This document shows, in pieces, positions 1 to 8,685 of a DNA stretch of 11,466 bases. The DNA lies in the NCBI GenBank assembly GCA_013054445.1, contig JAAMPI010001680.1, forward strand, positions 1-11,466, written 5' to 3'. The position numbers and the translations under genes were made by a program. Origin of the DNA: Cudoniella acicularis. Its lineage: Eukaryota > Ascomycota > Leotiomycetes > Helotiales > Helotiaceae. The notes under the pieces were generated by a model. It did not search any database. It saw only the letters and a list, made by a program, of their open reading frames with translations, and was not told where the DNA came from. The first letter of the stretch is position 1. Every line of letters starts with the position of its first letter.

Positions 1-123
1 GGGGGGCTCGCGGATGCGGTTGAGCAGCCAGAGACGCTGGGAATCGCCAAAGGGGCAAGGGGTCCAATGTTGGCGGACGCGCTGTAAATGGCGGTCGCGC
101 TGTAAAAATAGCTGGCGGCCCTG
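1..123 (-). CDS. Possible terminal-exon fragment running off the left edge
   Basis: The minus strand is open from 123 to the window edge (about 41 codons, no ATG). At 123 it is preceded by GTGACAG, a usable acceptor, with CTGAT about 18 bases upstream as a possible branch site, so the stretch could be an internal or last exon of a gene continuing beyond base 1. The frame contains the motif LQRDRHLQRVRQ, a hexapeptide-scale duplication produced by the 18-base tandem repeat. The plus strand is also open from base 1 to a TAA at 85-87. With so little sequence and high GC, chance openness is a real alternative. Confidence 0.15.
71..106. repeat. Tandem duplication of an 18-base unit
   Basis: Two adjacent copies of TGGCGGWCGCGCTGTAAA occupy 71-88 and 89-106 and differ only at the W position. 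The unit length is a multiple of three, so both reading strands keep phase across it. On the minus strand it gives two related six-residue blocks. Confidence 0.85.
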
Positions 124-2223
124 TCACCCAGCGGGCCATCAGAGGGTCCATCCTAGATCCCCAGCGAATCTGAGAGCTTGACAGGCAAAGTTGGGGAGCT
201 TGGCCTGCTGCCAGAGCCTGAACCCGCGAATATGCAGTGCTAGCACCGCTGTGCGGGAGCCCTAAGATTATCGTCCCAAAAGCCCAAAACCCAATGATCC
301 CTTTTCATCCCATCGCAGATAAATACACCACTGCTCATCCAACCATTGCTCATTCCTCGCTGCTGCTCTGCCCATGCATGCCATGCCATGCAGCTGCTCC
401 ATGCACGGCAAATCTTCATCTCTGCTCCAAGACACGCCGCCACCAGCGGCCGCGTTCGCAGTCTGCGACTTTCCTTCATCCAGATCCAGGCTGTCGGGGT
501 CCAATGTCACCTTGAGAACCTGTCCTCCTGAGTCCCTGGAGAACTTTCGGCGGTCGGTAGGGTGAGACGATCTCCCCCGGCACTTCACGCGTCCCACAAA
601 CTGTAATTGGGAGTCGACAACAACCGTCCCCATCGCGCATGGGCATGGGCGTGGATGTGGATACAGATGGTTGTGATGTCGCCAACACGAATTCCTCGTG
701 GCCATGTTCCTCGTCAGCCGAACCGCCAGCAGCCGCGTGCACAGCGACGACGACCTCCAATGCACACTGCACAGTCTGCACAGCGCGTGGGGAACCCCCC
801 CCCCCTTCTCGCTGGTCTGGCGCAATCCGTCGCTCGTTCGCGCAACCTCCCCTTCGTCCAAATCGTCGGTTGTGTGAAGAACTCAACCTGCGGCAGCACA
901 TTCGAGGCCAGAGCGGCAAACGGGCCATCCGATATTCTCTCCAATTAGTGACGCCCTTGCTGCGCTGCTCATACGTTTCTTTCTGCTGATCGGTGAGCTA
1001 GTCCAGCCAGAGGCACCTCTTCGGGACGAATAGGTGCCCGTCACCCACCAATATTGAACATTTTGGACGCCTTTGATAGTGCTCGCGAGAGGTGGTGCAG
1101 CGCGGCGAATCACAACACAAGAGGCGCGGGCAAAGATCGACAGCTGGGATGCTTGCGCGGGTGTGTCAGGTAATGCTCGTTCGACTGGCCACATGCAACT
1201 CCCAGGGTCCCTAGGGCCGCCACAGTGACAGGCCATCTCGGCCAGCCTCCCGAGGAGAGTGCCCCGAACGAGGAAGCCGTCGCCGTCGAATAATACTTGT
1301 GAGCCTTCTGCTGTGACGGTAGCCTCCGTACAAATTTACAAAACATGACCCCAGGCTTCTTGTGCAAGCAAGTCGACATCGAAACACCGTGGTACAACAC
1401 AGCACAGCATAGCACAGTATGGTGCGACGAACGCCAGAAAAGACCCCCGGCTTCCAGAACAATGGGGGCAATATTCACCGCTGCCGTGCAATGCTGAAGG
1501 TTGCACTCTTCATCTTGCATCGCATTGCATTATTCCGCACGCATCGCACATCTACGAGCGTCACCGGAGACGGCGGAGGTCACCTTGCAGGCTGCGCAAT
1601 GAAGAGCTCCATCATTGGCAGCACTCGCACGCCGTGGAGACGTCCTCGTCATGTGCACCATAAATAGATAATTGAGAGGCGCTGGACCGATCATGGGAGC
1701 TGGACACTGAGGGCTGCGTTTTCGGGTTTTTGCGCGGTCCCCGTCAGGCTTCCCCTCCCTTTTTTCGCCTTGTTCGCAACTCTAAGCCCGCCAGAGCCAG
1801 CGCGCGGTGAGAGAGCCGAAATACCGTACAGTGCTGCGCTGTAAAGGAGAGAATGCTTTGGTGGCTGAGGGTTTGGAGCCCCGTCGTCTGAGTGCTGAGT
1901 CCTGCCAGCTGAACTGCATGCGTGTGTAGTCGAGGATGTGAGGGTTCAGGGTGTGACTCTGCCGCCGCCCAGTCGCAGATCAAAGAAGATCATGCAGGCA
2001 CCGACCAGGGACGGGCCTCTGGCATACGTCGAAATTCGGCGCTGACTTTGTTTTCTTCATTACTCTGCTCCGGCTTCTCCAGACGTTCAACTTTCTTTTT
2101 CGCGCGCGCCGAACCTTAGCTTCCAGTGATACTTCGAGAATTGATCAGCACTGCCAAGAGGCAGCCTTCAACTTCGCCTAGCTTCTGACGACCCTAGCTC
2201 TGGCACTGGACATCATCGCCATC
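124..2223. other. GC-rich region without a supported gene
   Basis: Several overlapping frames are open on both strands, but none gives a recognisable protein, and many of the longer ones begin only at TTG or GTG. The longest ATG-initiated example is 639-989 on the plus strand (116 residues); it has a weak context (C at -3) and runs through the 11-C tract at 795-805. High GC lowers stop-codon frequency, which explains the openness. A short TATA-like CATAAATAG lies near 1660. Pyrimidine-rich stretches at about 1745-1765 and 2040-2110 resemble promoter or leader DNA, leading to an ATG at 2224 in the good context CCATCATGG. That frame closes after seven codons (2224-2247), so any gene beginning there would need a splice I cannot identify. 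Confidence 0.5.
795..805. repeat. Homopolymer run of 11 C
   Basis: Eleven consecutive cytosines interrupt the GC-rich left region. Such runs are prone to replication slippage and to sequencing length errors, so frames crossing it are unreliable. Confidence 0.9.
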
Positions 2224-3093
2224 ATGGGATGCCACCGTCCTCAGTGACACGACTTATTCCACAATGCAAGGTCCCATTCTGTTCCTCGAATCCGAGTCCT
2301 CAAGTTTCGGAGTGATAGCAGGCGTGAATTAGAGTCACGGTTGGCCAATCCACTGACTTTGACCTACCAACGGGAATTTCACCTTAAAATCTCTTGGCTG
2401 TATCACTGCTACCATCTACCGTTGACAGCATGGCATCGTGAAATCAGAGCTCGCTACAGCGATACTACGGAGTCCAGCGATAGATGCTTCGCCCGATAAC
2501 CTCCACAAAGAACGATATCTCCTGTGCGTCTCCAGAAAGGAGCGATAAGTCACGAGCACGTCAAGTACCCTCTACCTACCATCAACGCCACCTTGGGCCA
2601 TTTTCGCAACAAGAAGCATCGTAGCGAATACACCTCTCAACTACCTGCATGATCTTACGGCCTTAACCTCCTATGCCCCCAAAGCCCAGCACATGCCGAC
2701 AAGGAGCATTCTCTTGGTACAGCCAACAATGTAAAGTGGTCTGATTCAAAGACTAGGCCTTATGCAACCTGCCAAATGCTGAATAGCAGTTGCTTTTTTC
2801 TGTTTGGACCCCAATCTAGAAGAGCAGAGAGGCCTGGATCCTGGCAGCTCATCTATCAAACCATCTCACTGGAATCTGCTGTCCCTTGATTCCTGCATGT
2901 GTCCGATTCGGTACCCGGTTTTCGGAAGATGAAGCCTCTTAAGTGCTCCTGCATGACATGTCGAACAACCTCATCCATGACATCCTATCTCAGCTCACCA
3001 TGTAGCAGCCTTCCGTGATGATTTGCAATCGCAACGAACACAAGCCTGCATAACGTGGAAAAGCAACGAACGGTTGGCCTGTGCAATCTAACG

Positions 3094-3103
3094 CACACGT
3101 GTG
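3094..3103. promoter_or_regulatory. Extended CACGTG palindrome
   Basis: CACACGTGTG is a perfect 10-base palindrome around a CACGTG core. It lies in a stretch with no supported gene, so any function is conjectural. Confidence 0.2.
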
Positions 3104-3610
3104 GACATGGAATATTCCCATGCATATGCAATTAGCATTCCAGCGGTGAGAGTTTGAGATGTTTTGCTGAAGCCACATGGCGATGGCATTCCGATTAGAA
3201 GTTCTGTGGAGAGTCAGAAGGCTCGTAAATCAACCACTGACATCTGTTCGCCTCAACGCTCAAGTCTGTACTTGAAACCATATCTCCACGTGGTGGTTTC
3301 TAAGATACTTGAAGTCATTGATACTGTCAAAGAATTAGGCACTCGCCGGCGATGAGATACCGTTGGTAAAATCTACGTAATCATCCCTTCAGGCTGATTA
3401 CTGATCTCACGTATAGAAGAGGTTGGGTTGATTTCTTCTCAGTATACCACGATCATGCCGGCAATTCAGGATCATCTATCTAAGGCCTCTCCAACCGACA
3501 TCACATGCACATTTCGGCGTCCAGGAACATGAGCCAGATCAAAGAACTCCTTTTCCCTTCTATAGAGCAATAGAACAACTTTAAATTCCGTTTCTTTTTT
3601 CCTATCTCCA

Positions 3611-3627
3611 AGTTGGAGACTCCAACT
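3611..3627. repeat. Perfect 8-base inverted repeat, 1-base centre
   Basis: AGTTGGAG, A, CTCCAACT. It could be a dimeric protein-binding site or a chance palindrome; no gene start is nearby to support a regulatory role. Confidence 0.6.
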
Positions 3628-4470
3628 CATCAATGTTCCCGTGTCAAACTACTATATTCTCCCTATTTCGGAAGGTTCGTGTTTTAATCAAAAGCAAAAT
3701 GGATCATGGTTCGAATCCTTCTATGCTCCAGGCCGGAGATAACCTTATTCGAATTTCATTCCAACATGTCTTCAAGTCGCTGACGGCAAGTTCCACCACC
3801 ATGAATTCAATTCCAAAGAACGATTTCCTCTTGCCCTAGAACAACCTTAACTCAATTTCTTCTACGCCTGTCAGAAGTATCCCGGGAAGTTCAATCTCCA
3901 GCCTTCGCGTCGAAAAGTGGACGAGAAACAATTTCTTTACCCCACTGAGAATGGTATCTTATCTTGAATGGATGAGGATTGTTGAGGAGCAAATAATAGG
4001 ATGATCTCTTCATCCTAACATGCAAACCATCAGATGTTTTTAGGGTCTTGCCTTTCCCTCTCTCACATCTTCATCTCCCGGTTTCTCCGATCGCAGGAAG
4101 AGTCGAGACCTTTCAAAAATATGCTCCGGATGCAGAGAGCATCCCTAGAAAATTCTATTCTCCTGTCTTCCGCCTAGACAAGTTTCGTTTCACGGGATTT
4201 TTCACCACTTCTCTCATAGAATAATATGCGAGGAAAATTCAGCAGCGGGGGTTTCTGGTACTTGCTTACCTACATTATTTACATATTGATAGATATTCCG
4301 AGTCATAACTGCCGGCAACTTGGTTTTTTTTTAAAAATAAAAATAAAAATATTCTAAAGATGGGGAGATATGTTTTCCGCGGCTTCACTTTTCAACATAT
4401 GTAGTTTGTTTCTTCGTGGTTCTTACTCTACGCTATTGAGTTTCAAATGCCAGATTATGCGTCCCTATGA

Positions 4471-4506
4471 ATGTACTGTGGTTTTTGACAGGCATGTACA
4501 GTACAT
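4471..4506. repeat. 9-base inverted repeat with 18-base loop
   Basis: ATGTACTGT (4471-4479) and ACAGTACAT (4498-4506) are perfect reverse complements. The right arm overlaps a smaller palindrome, ATGTACAGTACAT, at 4494-4506. Confidence 0.55.
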
Positions 4507-4563
4507 TTACTTGTGCAGTCAGAGAGAATGAGATGAGAAACCGAAAACGCATGAAGCACTTCA

Positions 4564-4655
4564 AATATCTCTGCTACTGTGAGATATTATAAGGAAATAA
4601 ACAGAACTTACCCCGCAAAATTTTCAATATCTCTGCTCCTGTGAGATATTATAAG
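4564..4655. repeat. Pair of 30-base direct repeats, each a hairpin
   Basis: Copies at 4564-4593 and 4626-4655 are identical except for one base and are offset by 62 bases. Each carries perfect 8-base arms, AATATCTC and GAGATATT, around a 9-base loop (TGCTACTGT in the first copy, TGCTCCTGT in the second), followed by ATAAG. The only difference lies in the loop, so the stems are conserved. The 32 bases between the copies do not resemble the repeat. Confidence 0.85.
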
Positions 4656-4775
4656 AATGGAAGAGAATCCAACCTCACCTAGCCAATGTATCGTCGCATA
4701 TTGATTCTCTATGTATGAGCACTTTCGATTGTTTATGCACTGCGTACAAAATACATCTCATCTAGTGTGATGTAC

Positions 4776-4793
4776 AGCTATGATCGCATAGCT
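4776..4793. repeat. 7-base inverted repeat with ATCG tetraloop
   Basis: AGCTATG (4776-4782) and CATAGCT (4787-4793) pair perfectly across ATCG. There is no neighbouring gene, and chance is a fair explanation. Confidence 0.5.
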
Positions 4794-5069
4794 AAGTCAC
4801 CCAAGAGGCGATGGTCCTTGGATTCTTAAGCAAGTGAAGTGGTAGTTGGTAGCGCTCTTGAAGTCCGTCTGGGATATCTGATCTTAATTCATGGATTTTC
4901 ATGCTTGGTTGTTTGCGTTGGCTTGATATGACTATCAACTCTAGCTAATTCTTTCAATGAAGAGTAATAAATAATTGAACCTGATATAGTTAATTGAAGT
5001 GCTGTGGTTGAAGAGTAGAAAAAATATAGAAAAAGTTAAATCTAACTTGAATATCAGAGTTTTTGACGA

Positions 5070-5080
5070 GGGGGGGGGGG
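5070..5080. repeat. Homopolymer run of 11 G
   Basis: Eleven consecutive guanines stand out in an AT-rich context. Possible slippage site or assembly-length uncertainty. Confidence 0.9.
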
Positions 5081-5496
5081 CTACGGAAACTAGAAGTGGG
5101 ATATAAATCCATCGCTCTCTTCGCCACTATCTTTTCATTTTTAGTTAGATGCATCGAAGTAATAATTTGTTCATTCTTTGAAATTGTCTAAGGGTTCTCG
5201 TTATACTGGCTAGGTAGGTAGCAAATCGTTATCTAGGTTTCGAATCTATTTTATTTTGCTTCTGGAGTTAGAAGAGCATATCAATATAAGAGATATATAT
5301 TATACATCAATCACAAGCAAAGAAAACACAAAACCAGAAATGAAATGCGACAATTTAAAAACTCACCAAGAATTACATCAAGAAAGTTGAAAGTTAAAAA
5401 GGATTTCTACTTTGAAAACTCTTATAGAATATCAGTACCACAGATCGCAAAGCAAGATAATACCTTCCTTTCTAGATTCCAGCACTCTCTCAAAGC

Positions 5497-5517
5497 TTAT
5501 TTATAATTTATAAATAA
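5497..5517. repeat. 9-base A/T inverted repeat
   Basis: TTATTTATA and TATAAATAA flank a 3-base centre. All pairs are A-T, so this is expected fairly often in DNA this AT-rich; it could unpair easily. Confidence 0.5.
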
Positions 5518-5695
5518 ATTGATTCATTCCACTGGGAGCTGCCCGCCTCCTTCCCCCTAAAAAGATTCATAACACTGAAAATCTCTCAGATGTCAGAGGA
5601 AGGTACCTCCGGGCTCCTCTTGTAAGACTCAAGAAGAGTATCAAGAAAATAGATCTCGAAACTGAAAGTGAAGCCTTATAATTCTTGACTTTTAT

Positions 5696-5705
5696 CTCAC
5701 GTGAG
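5696..5705. promoter_or_regulatory. Extended CACGTG palindrome
   Basis: CTCACGTGAG is a perfect 10-base palindrome around the CACGTG core recognised by basic helix-loop-helix proteins such as Cbf1-type factors. The nearest frame downstream lacks an ATG start, so no target gene is evident. Confidence 0.25.
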
Positions 5706-6041
5706 CTGAATACGTATATAAATGTGTACACAGTAAACTGTGCAAGCCGAAGTTACGGAAAAGATAACATAATTCACAGCCAGAGGAGTAATGAATTCTA
5801 TGATGATTACGTACCCCGTAACAAAAGGAGTCTGCGTACAGATCAACAAGCATATCTCAAAACCGCACCCCACGGAATTTGCTCTGTTATCTTGCAGATG
5901 CAGAAAACCGGCCAATACATCACATCACTCACCTCACAACCATCCCGAGCGATCCTTGCAGATCGAACGCGGGGTCCTCTACAGTATCAGGGCACATGCT
6001 TATTCACACCTATCGGTAAGGGCTTTGGCTTTACACGCAAG

Positions 6042-6073
6042 TATCTTGCTGCCACTATCTTGCTGCCACTATC
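6042..6073. repeat. 14-base tandem repeat, 2.3 copies
   Basis: TATCTTGCTGCCAC occurs at 6042-6055 and 6056-6069, followed by TATC at 6070-6073. It abuts the stop codon of the hypothetical minus-strand ORF and looks like a slippage or microhomology duplication. Confidence 0.85.
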
Positions 6074-6846
6074 AGAAACCCAATGAATGCTGATAAACTT
6101 CCAGCACGTGGGGCACGAATTTGCGACGAGTGGAACGAGAGGGGTTGCGGTAATTGACGGGACCGCTCTGTCCCACCCAGCTAGGCAAAGGAGACGATAA
6201 AAGAGATGGCCTTTCCCCAAGCCATTCCATCAAAGAACTTGAAATCTCACCCACCACACAGTACAATACGCGAAGGGGCGAGACCTGATCAGCACACAGC
6301 AAAGCCGAACAGGATAAGCAAGTACAAGACTGCACTGTACAGTTTCCCGCTAGATAGGATAAACAGACAGTACGAACCCGCTGCTTGGTATCGCTACTGC
6401 CGGATCAGTGCCGGTTGTCCAACCAGGATAGTGGGTGACACTCACTGTAAGAAAGAGGCTAATAGTGAAGCACAGTAATACCACCCACACCTGCAGAATT
6501 GCGTGGCACAAGAACCTGAAACCCATTTCTCGGTCTTGGCTACATGCAGTGACGACAGATACAGGCAGGGAATATTACTTCTGTTCAGTGGACATGGGTA
6601 TTCAAAATGTGATGTTGTAAATTTAGTTATATGTATGTATATGGCTTTCTGAGTAAATGATAGCGAAGAACGTTGATTTAAGATTAAATCGTTAGACCCT
6701 ATATTTTTCATACGGATAGCAAAAAAATCGTGAAGAACCAATGGCAGATTCTGGTGGTAGTCGTATATCAAGCCGGCGCAGCTTGAGTTATCAGTTGCGT
6801 AAAAACCCTGCGAGGCCATAGTCGTCCTTGTAAAGTGCGTTGCCAT
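6072..6846 (-). CDS. Hypothetical two-exon ORF, 241 aa, unrecognised
   Basis: Exon A would be 6846-6446 and exon B 6396-6072, separated by a 49-base intron (6445-6397). The intron has donor GTGAGT, a CTGAT branch-like motif and acceptor CCGGCAG. Both flanks are open in the joined frame, the start is a true ATG, and the intron length matches the two introns of the neighbouring regulator. The predicted product is rich in Ser, Cys and Thr, and I recognise no domain, signal peptide or catalytic motif. Against it: codon use in the middle of exon A is AT-biased with several ATA codons, the ATG is only 233 bases beyond the regulator's stop on the same strand (little room for a 3' UTR plus promoter), and frames of this length occur by chance in DNA of this composition. 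It could instead be the 3' UTR of the regulator or noncoding sequence. Confidence 0.2.
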
Positions 6847-7079
6847 CCCGTTTCACAGACCCGAGCATCGGACCAACGTCTTTACGTCGATAACCCAATG
6901 AAGGCCAACATTGCTTTGTGTGAATGCCGTTCCAAGTGGGGTGATTGGAGGGAGTCCGACGTTGCGGGCCGAAGGTTGCAGAAGTCTCGGTAACACCCCG
7001 CCAAGGCTGGCGTTTCATATCCCAATTCCCCAGACCAGGTGTGCTGGGACCAATTGTTCCTCAGAGGTCAAGAAAAGTT

Positions 7080-8685
7080 TCAAGTATTTATCTCCTCGTC
7101 CATCAGCATCCTTCCGCATATGCCTGACGGCATCATCCTGCGGCTCAATTCAAAACCGCCTTTTTCCGCCATTTCGATAAAAAGTCTCTGGCAGTAATCC
7201 CACTCTTTGCTCCCAGGTCGGAAAACCTCGAATATTACACGCAACGGAAACATCACCTGGAAATATCCACCACTTTCATGCGGCTGCAGCAATTCGAAAT
7301 GTATCATTCGCAGAAATTCCATTCCGACATCCTGAACGGTTTTGGGATCGGCAGGAAGAAGGAGCGCGTCATTGGTTCGTGTTATTGGGATACAATTGGC
7401 TGGTGCGGTACAGGAAAACCCAGGCCCCATTAGAATACGTCCCATGCGATGCAGCTGCAGAAGAATTGTATTGTAATGGCCAATTTCGACTGCCCTCGAA
7501 AACGAATTGAAGTGGATCGCCGAAGTGTAAGGGATATTTGGATCGTCAATGGCGACCAGAAAAGAGCAATTCGGATACTCGCATTCCCAAGCAGCTCTCC
7601 AATTATAAAGTTCTTGGAGTTGGGTGTGTATATTTTGGCACAAATTTCGGATGTCCGCCGGAGTCGCTCGTTGGCCAGTCCGCAATGCTTCCATATCTTC
7701 TAGAAGACCAGGAAGAAAGCACTTACGATCGCATAGGAGGGAGAGAAGGTCTTTCGCTTCGGGATGGATGGCCCAAGGCACAGTTTGCCATTGAGGCTCC
7801 TCCAGAAAACAGCGTTTTTTCTTCTCCATATAGTTATGCACCATCCCAAGTCTACAGGTTTCAAAAACATCCAACTCTGGACGGGTTTGATGTCTTTCGG
7901 GTCCCCGAGCTTGGATCAATCGGTGCACTCCACCAAGATGTTGTATCATCCCACCGCCAGAACTGGCCATCATCTTTCAGGACAATTAGCGAGGCCACTC
8001 GACGGTTCACAATTGGCCGCTCACCTCAAAAATCACCAACGACAAAACATTTGTTACAGATGGCAATGCGAAAGCCGCCTTTGGATCCTTCAAGTCGACA
8101 CCCAGCAGCCGGAGGGCCTTGCAATAGGAAATCATCCCCGCATCGAAGCTTTCTTTCTGCCGATGCAATCGACCAAAGTATATACTGCTCAACGCTTTCA
8201 CGGCCTGAGTAGTTGTACAATCCTCTGTGCCACGGTAGCCTCTCATGATCCACGGTATGAACAACCTCCATCCCGCAAAGAGCTTGTTCAACATGAAAGT
8301 CAACTCAACTTTATCCCGGAATCCGGCCAAGGAGAGAGCAGATGGAACCTGCCCCGTGGCCGTGGGCCTATTCGTAGGTTGCAGTCGAGCTACACGGCTG
8401 GCTCTAAGTTGTTCTTCCTCAGCCTGTATAGCCTCCAAATATGCTTGTCTTTTTATCTGAACACGCTTCTGCGCTCGACCCTTTTCGTCCACAAACTTCA
8501 GGTCTCTGGCGTACCCCTCGCAGGGAATCTTGGCCTTTGCACATCGTTGGCATTTGGGATGGTTCTCGTCGCATTTGACTCGGCGTCGCCTACAGGTATG
8601 ACAACCTAGAGGAGTTAATTGTGAAGAGATCGGGTGTTAGGAGTTACTAGATCATACCTCCGGATCGACCGCCGACGCCTACCAT
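7080..8685 (-). CDS. Zn2Cys6 fungal transcription factor, three exons, 500 aa
   Basis: Probable nuclear, sequence-specific transcription regulator. Coding segments on the minus strand are 8685-8658, 8605-8025 and 7973-7080; together they give 1503 bases, or 500 residues plus stop. The start is the first in-frame ATG after an upstream in-frame TGA, with A at -3 and G at +4. Seen in the protein: a binuclear zinc cluster with cysteines at 11, 14, 21, 28, 31 and 38 (exact CX2CX6CX6CX2CX6C), a basic run RRRRVK at 15-20, and a basic linker around 51-63 followed by a glutamate/glutamine-rich, possibly helical stretch. Residues 215-231 read HLGGVHRLIQARGPERH and 444-461 read MFPLRVIFEVFRPGSKEW. From family knowledge, both patterns are typical of the fungal-specific regulator domain Fungal_trans_2 (DUF3468), and about 500 residues is normal. 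The frame is intact and no key cysteine is missing. Target genes are unknown because no pathway gene is adjacent. The domain assignment was made by eye, not by a profile search. Confidence 0.93.
7974..8024 (-). other. Intron 2 of the Zn2Cys6 gene (51 bases)
   Basis: On the minus strand the donor is GTGAGC at 8024, the acceptor is TGAAAG ending at 7974, and a CTAAT branch-like motif lies about 20 bases before the acceptor. The intron falls between codons, after Glu203. Read without splicing, exon 2 stops five codons into the intron. Splicing joins LSLVIFE to MMASSGGGMIQHLGGV, restoring the order of conserved blocks expected for the regulator domain. Confidence 0.9.
8606..8657 (-). other. Intron 1 of the Zn2Cys6 gene (52 bases)
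   Basis: On the minus strand the donor is GTATGA at 8657 and the acceptor is CTCTAG ending at 8606, with a perfect CTAAC branch motif at 8640-8636. The intron splits a glycine codon (residue 10) just before the first zinc-cluster cysteine. Without splicing, the zinc-cluster frame meets an in-frame TAA inside the intron and has no ATG, so removal is needed to join the start codon to the cluster. An intron close to the zinc cluster is common in this protein family. Confidence 0.9.

Larger units (their letters stand above)
2248..4300. other. Mixed-composition region with no supported gene
   Basis: No frame here resembles a known protein. The two longest listed-length frames are 3164-3355 (plus), which has only a TTG start, and 3633-3839 (plus, ATG, 68 codons), which has no recognisable content. 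A stretch from about 2653 to 2888 is open without an ATG. A 17-base palindrome lies at 3611-3627, and CACGTG cores lie at 3096-3101 and 3287-3292. I saw no terminal repeats or transposase-like or reverse-transcriptase-like motifs. Confidence 0.45.
4301..5690. other. AT-rich gene-free block
   Basis: No frame of useful length exists on either strand. By hand count 5281-5340 is 25% G+C. The block includes an A/T tract with an AAAAT microsatellite near 4324-4350, twin hairpin repeats at 4564-4655, hairpins at 4471-4506, 4776-4793 and 5497-5517, and an 11-G run at 5070-5080. By hand, 4861-4980 contains 9 TpA against 15 ApT, which does not suggest repeat-induced point mutation there. Nothing marks a mobile element of known type. 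Confidence 0.5.

Noticed and set aside
268..861. Minus-strand frame of 197 codons in the GC-rich left region
   Set aside because: It starts at TTG, crosses the 11-base homopolymer, overlaps other equally open frames on both strands, and has no recognisable domain.
3164..3355. Plus-strand frame of 63 codons
   Set aside because: The only start is TTG and there is no in-frame ATG; treated as chance.
3708..3718. Perfect match to the tRNA B-box, GGTTCGAATCC
   Set aside because: The flanking bases do not form a T-arm stem, and no acceptor stem or anticodon arm can be drawn upstream, so this is not a tRNA gene.
4040..4060. TTAGGG-like string as a telomere trace
   Set aside because: A single occurrence with no tandem array; not telomeric.
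4861..4980. Repeat-induced point mutation as the cause of the AT-rich block
   Set aside because: A hand count gave 9 TpA against 15 ApT, and TpG is common in 4861-4920, the opposite of a strong RIP signature. Only a small sample was counted.
5685..6086. Plus-strand frame of 133 codons
   Set aside because: It begins at TTG, its only internal methionine is late, and it shows no recognisable content; unsuitable as a fungal nuclear gene.
6791..7018. Minus-strand frame of 75 codons just after the regulator's stop
   Set aside because: No domain and no link to the regulator's frame; most likely the regulator's 3' untranslated region.
7538..8609. Long plus-strand frames (7538-8212 and 7764-8609)
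   Set aside because: They lie antisense to exons 2 and 3 of the Zn2Cys6 gene, encode nothing recognisable and are shadows of it.
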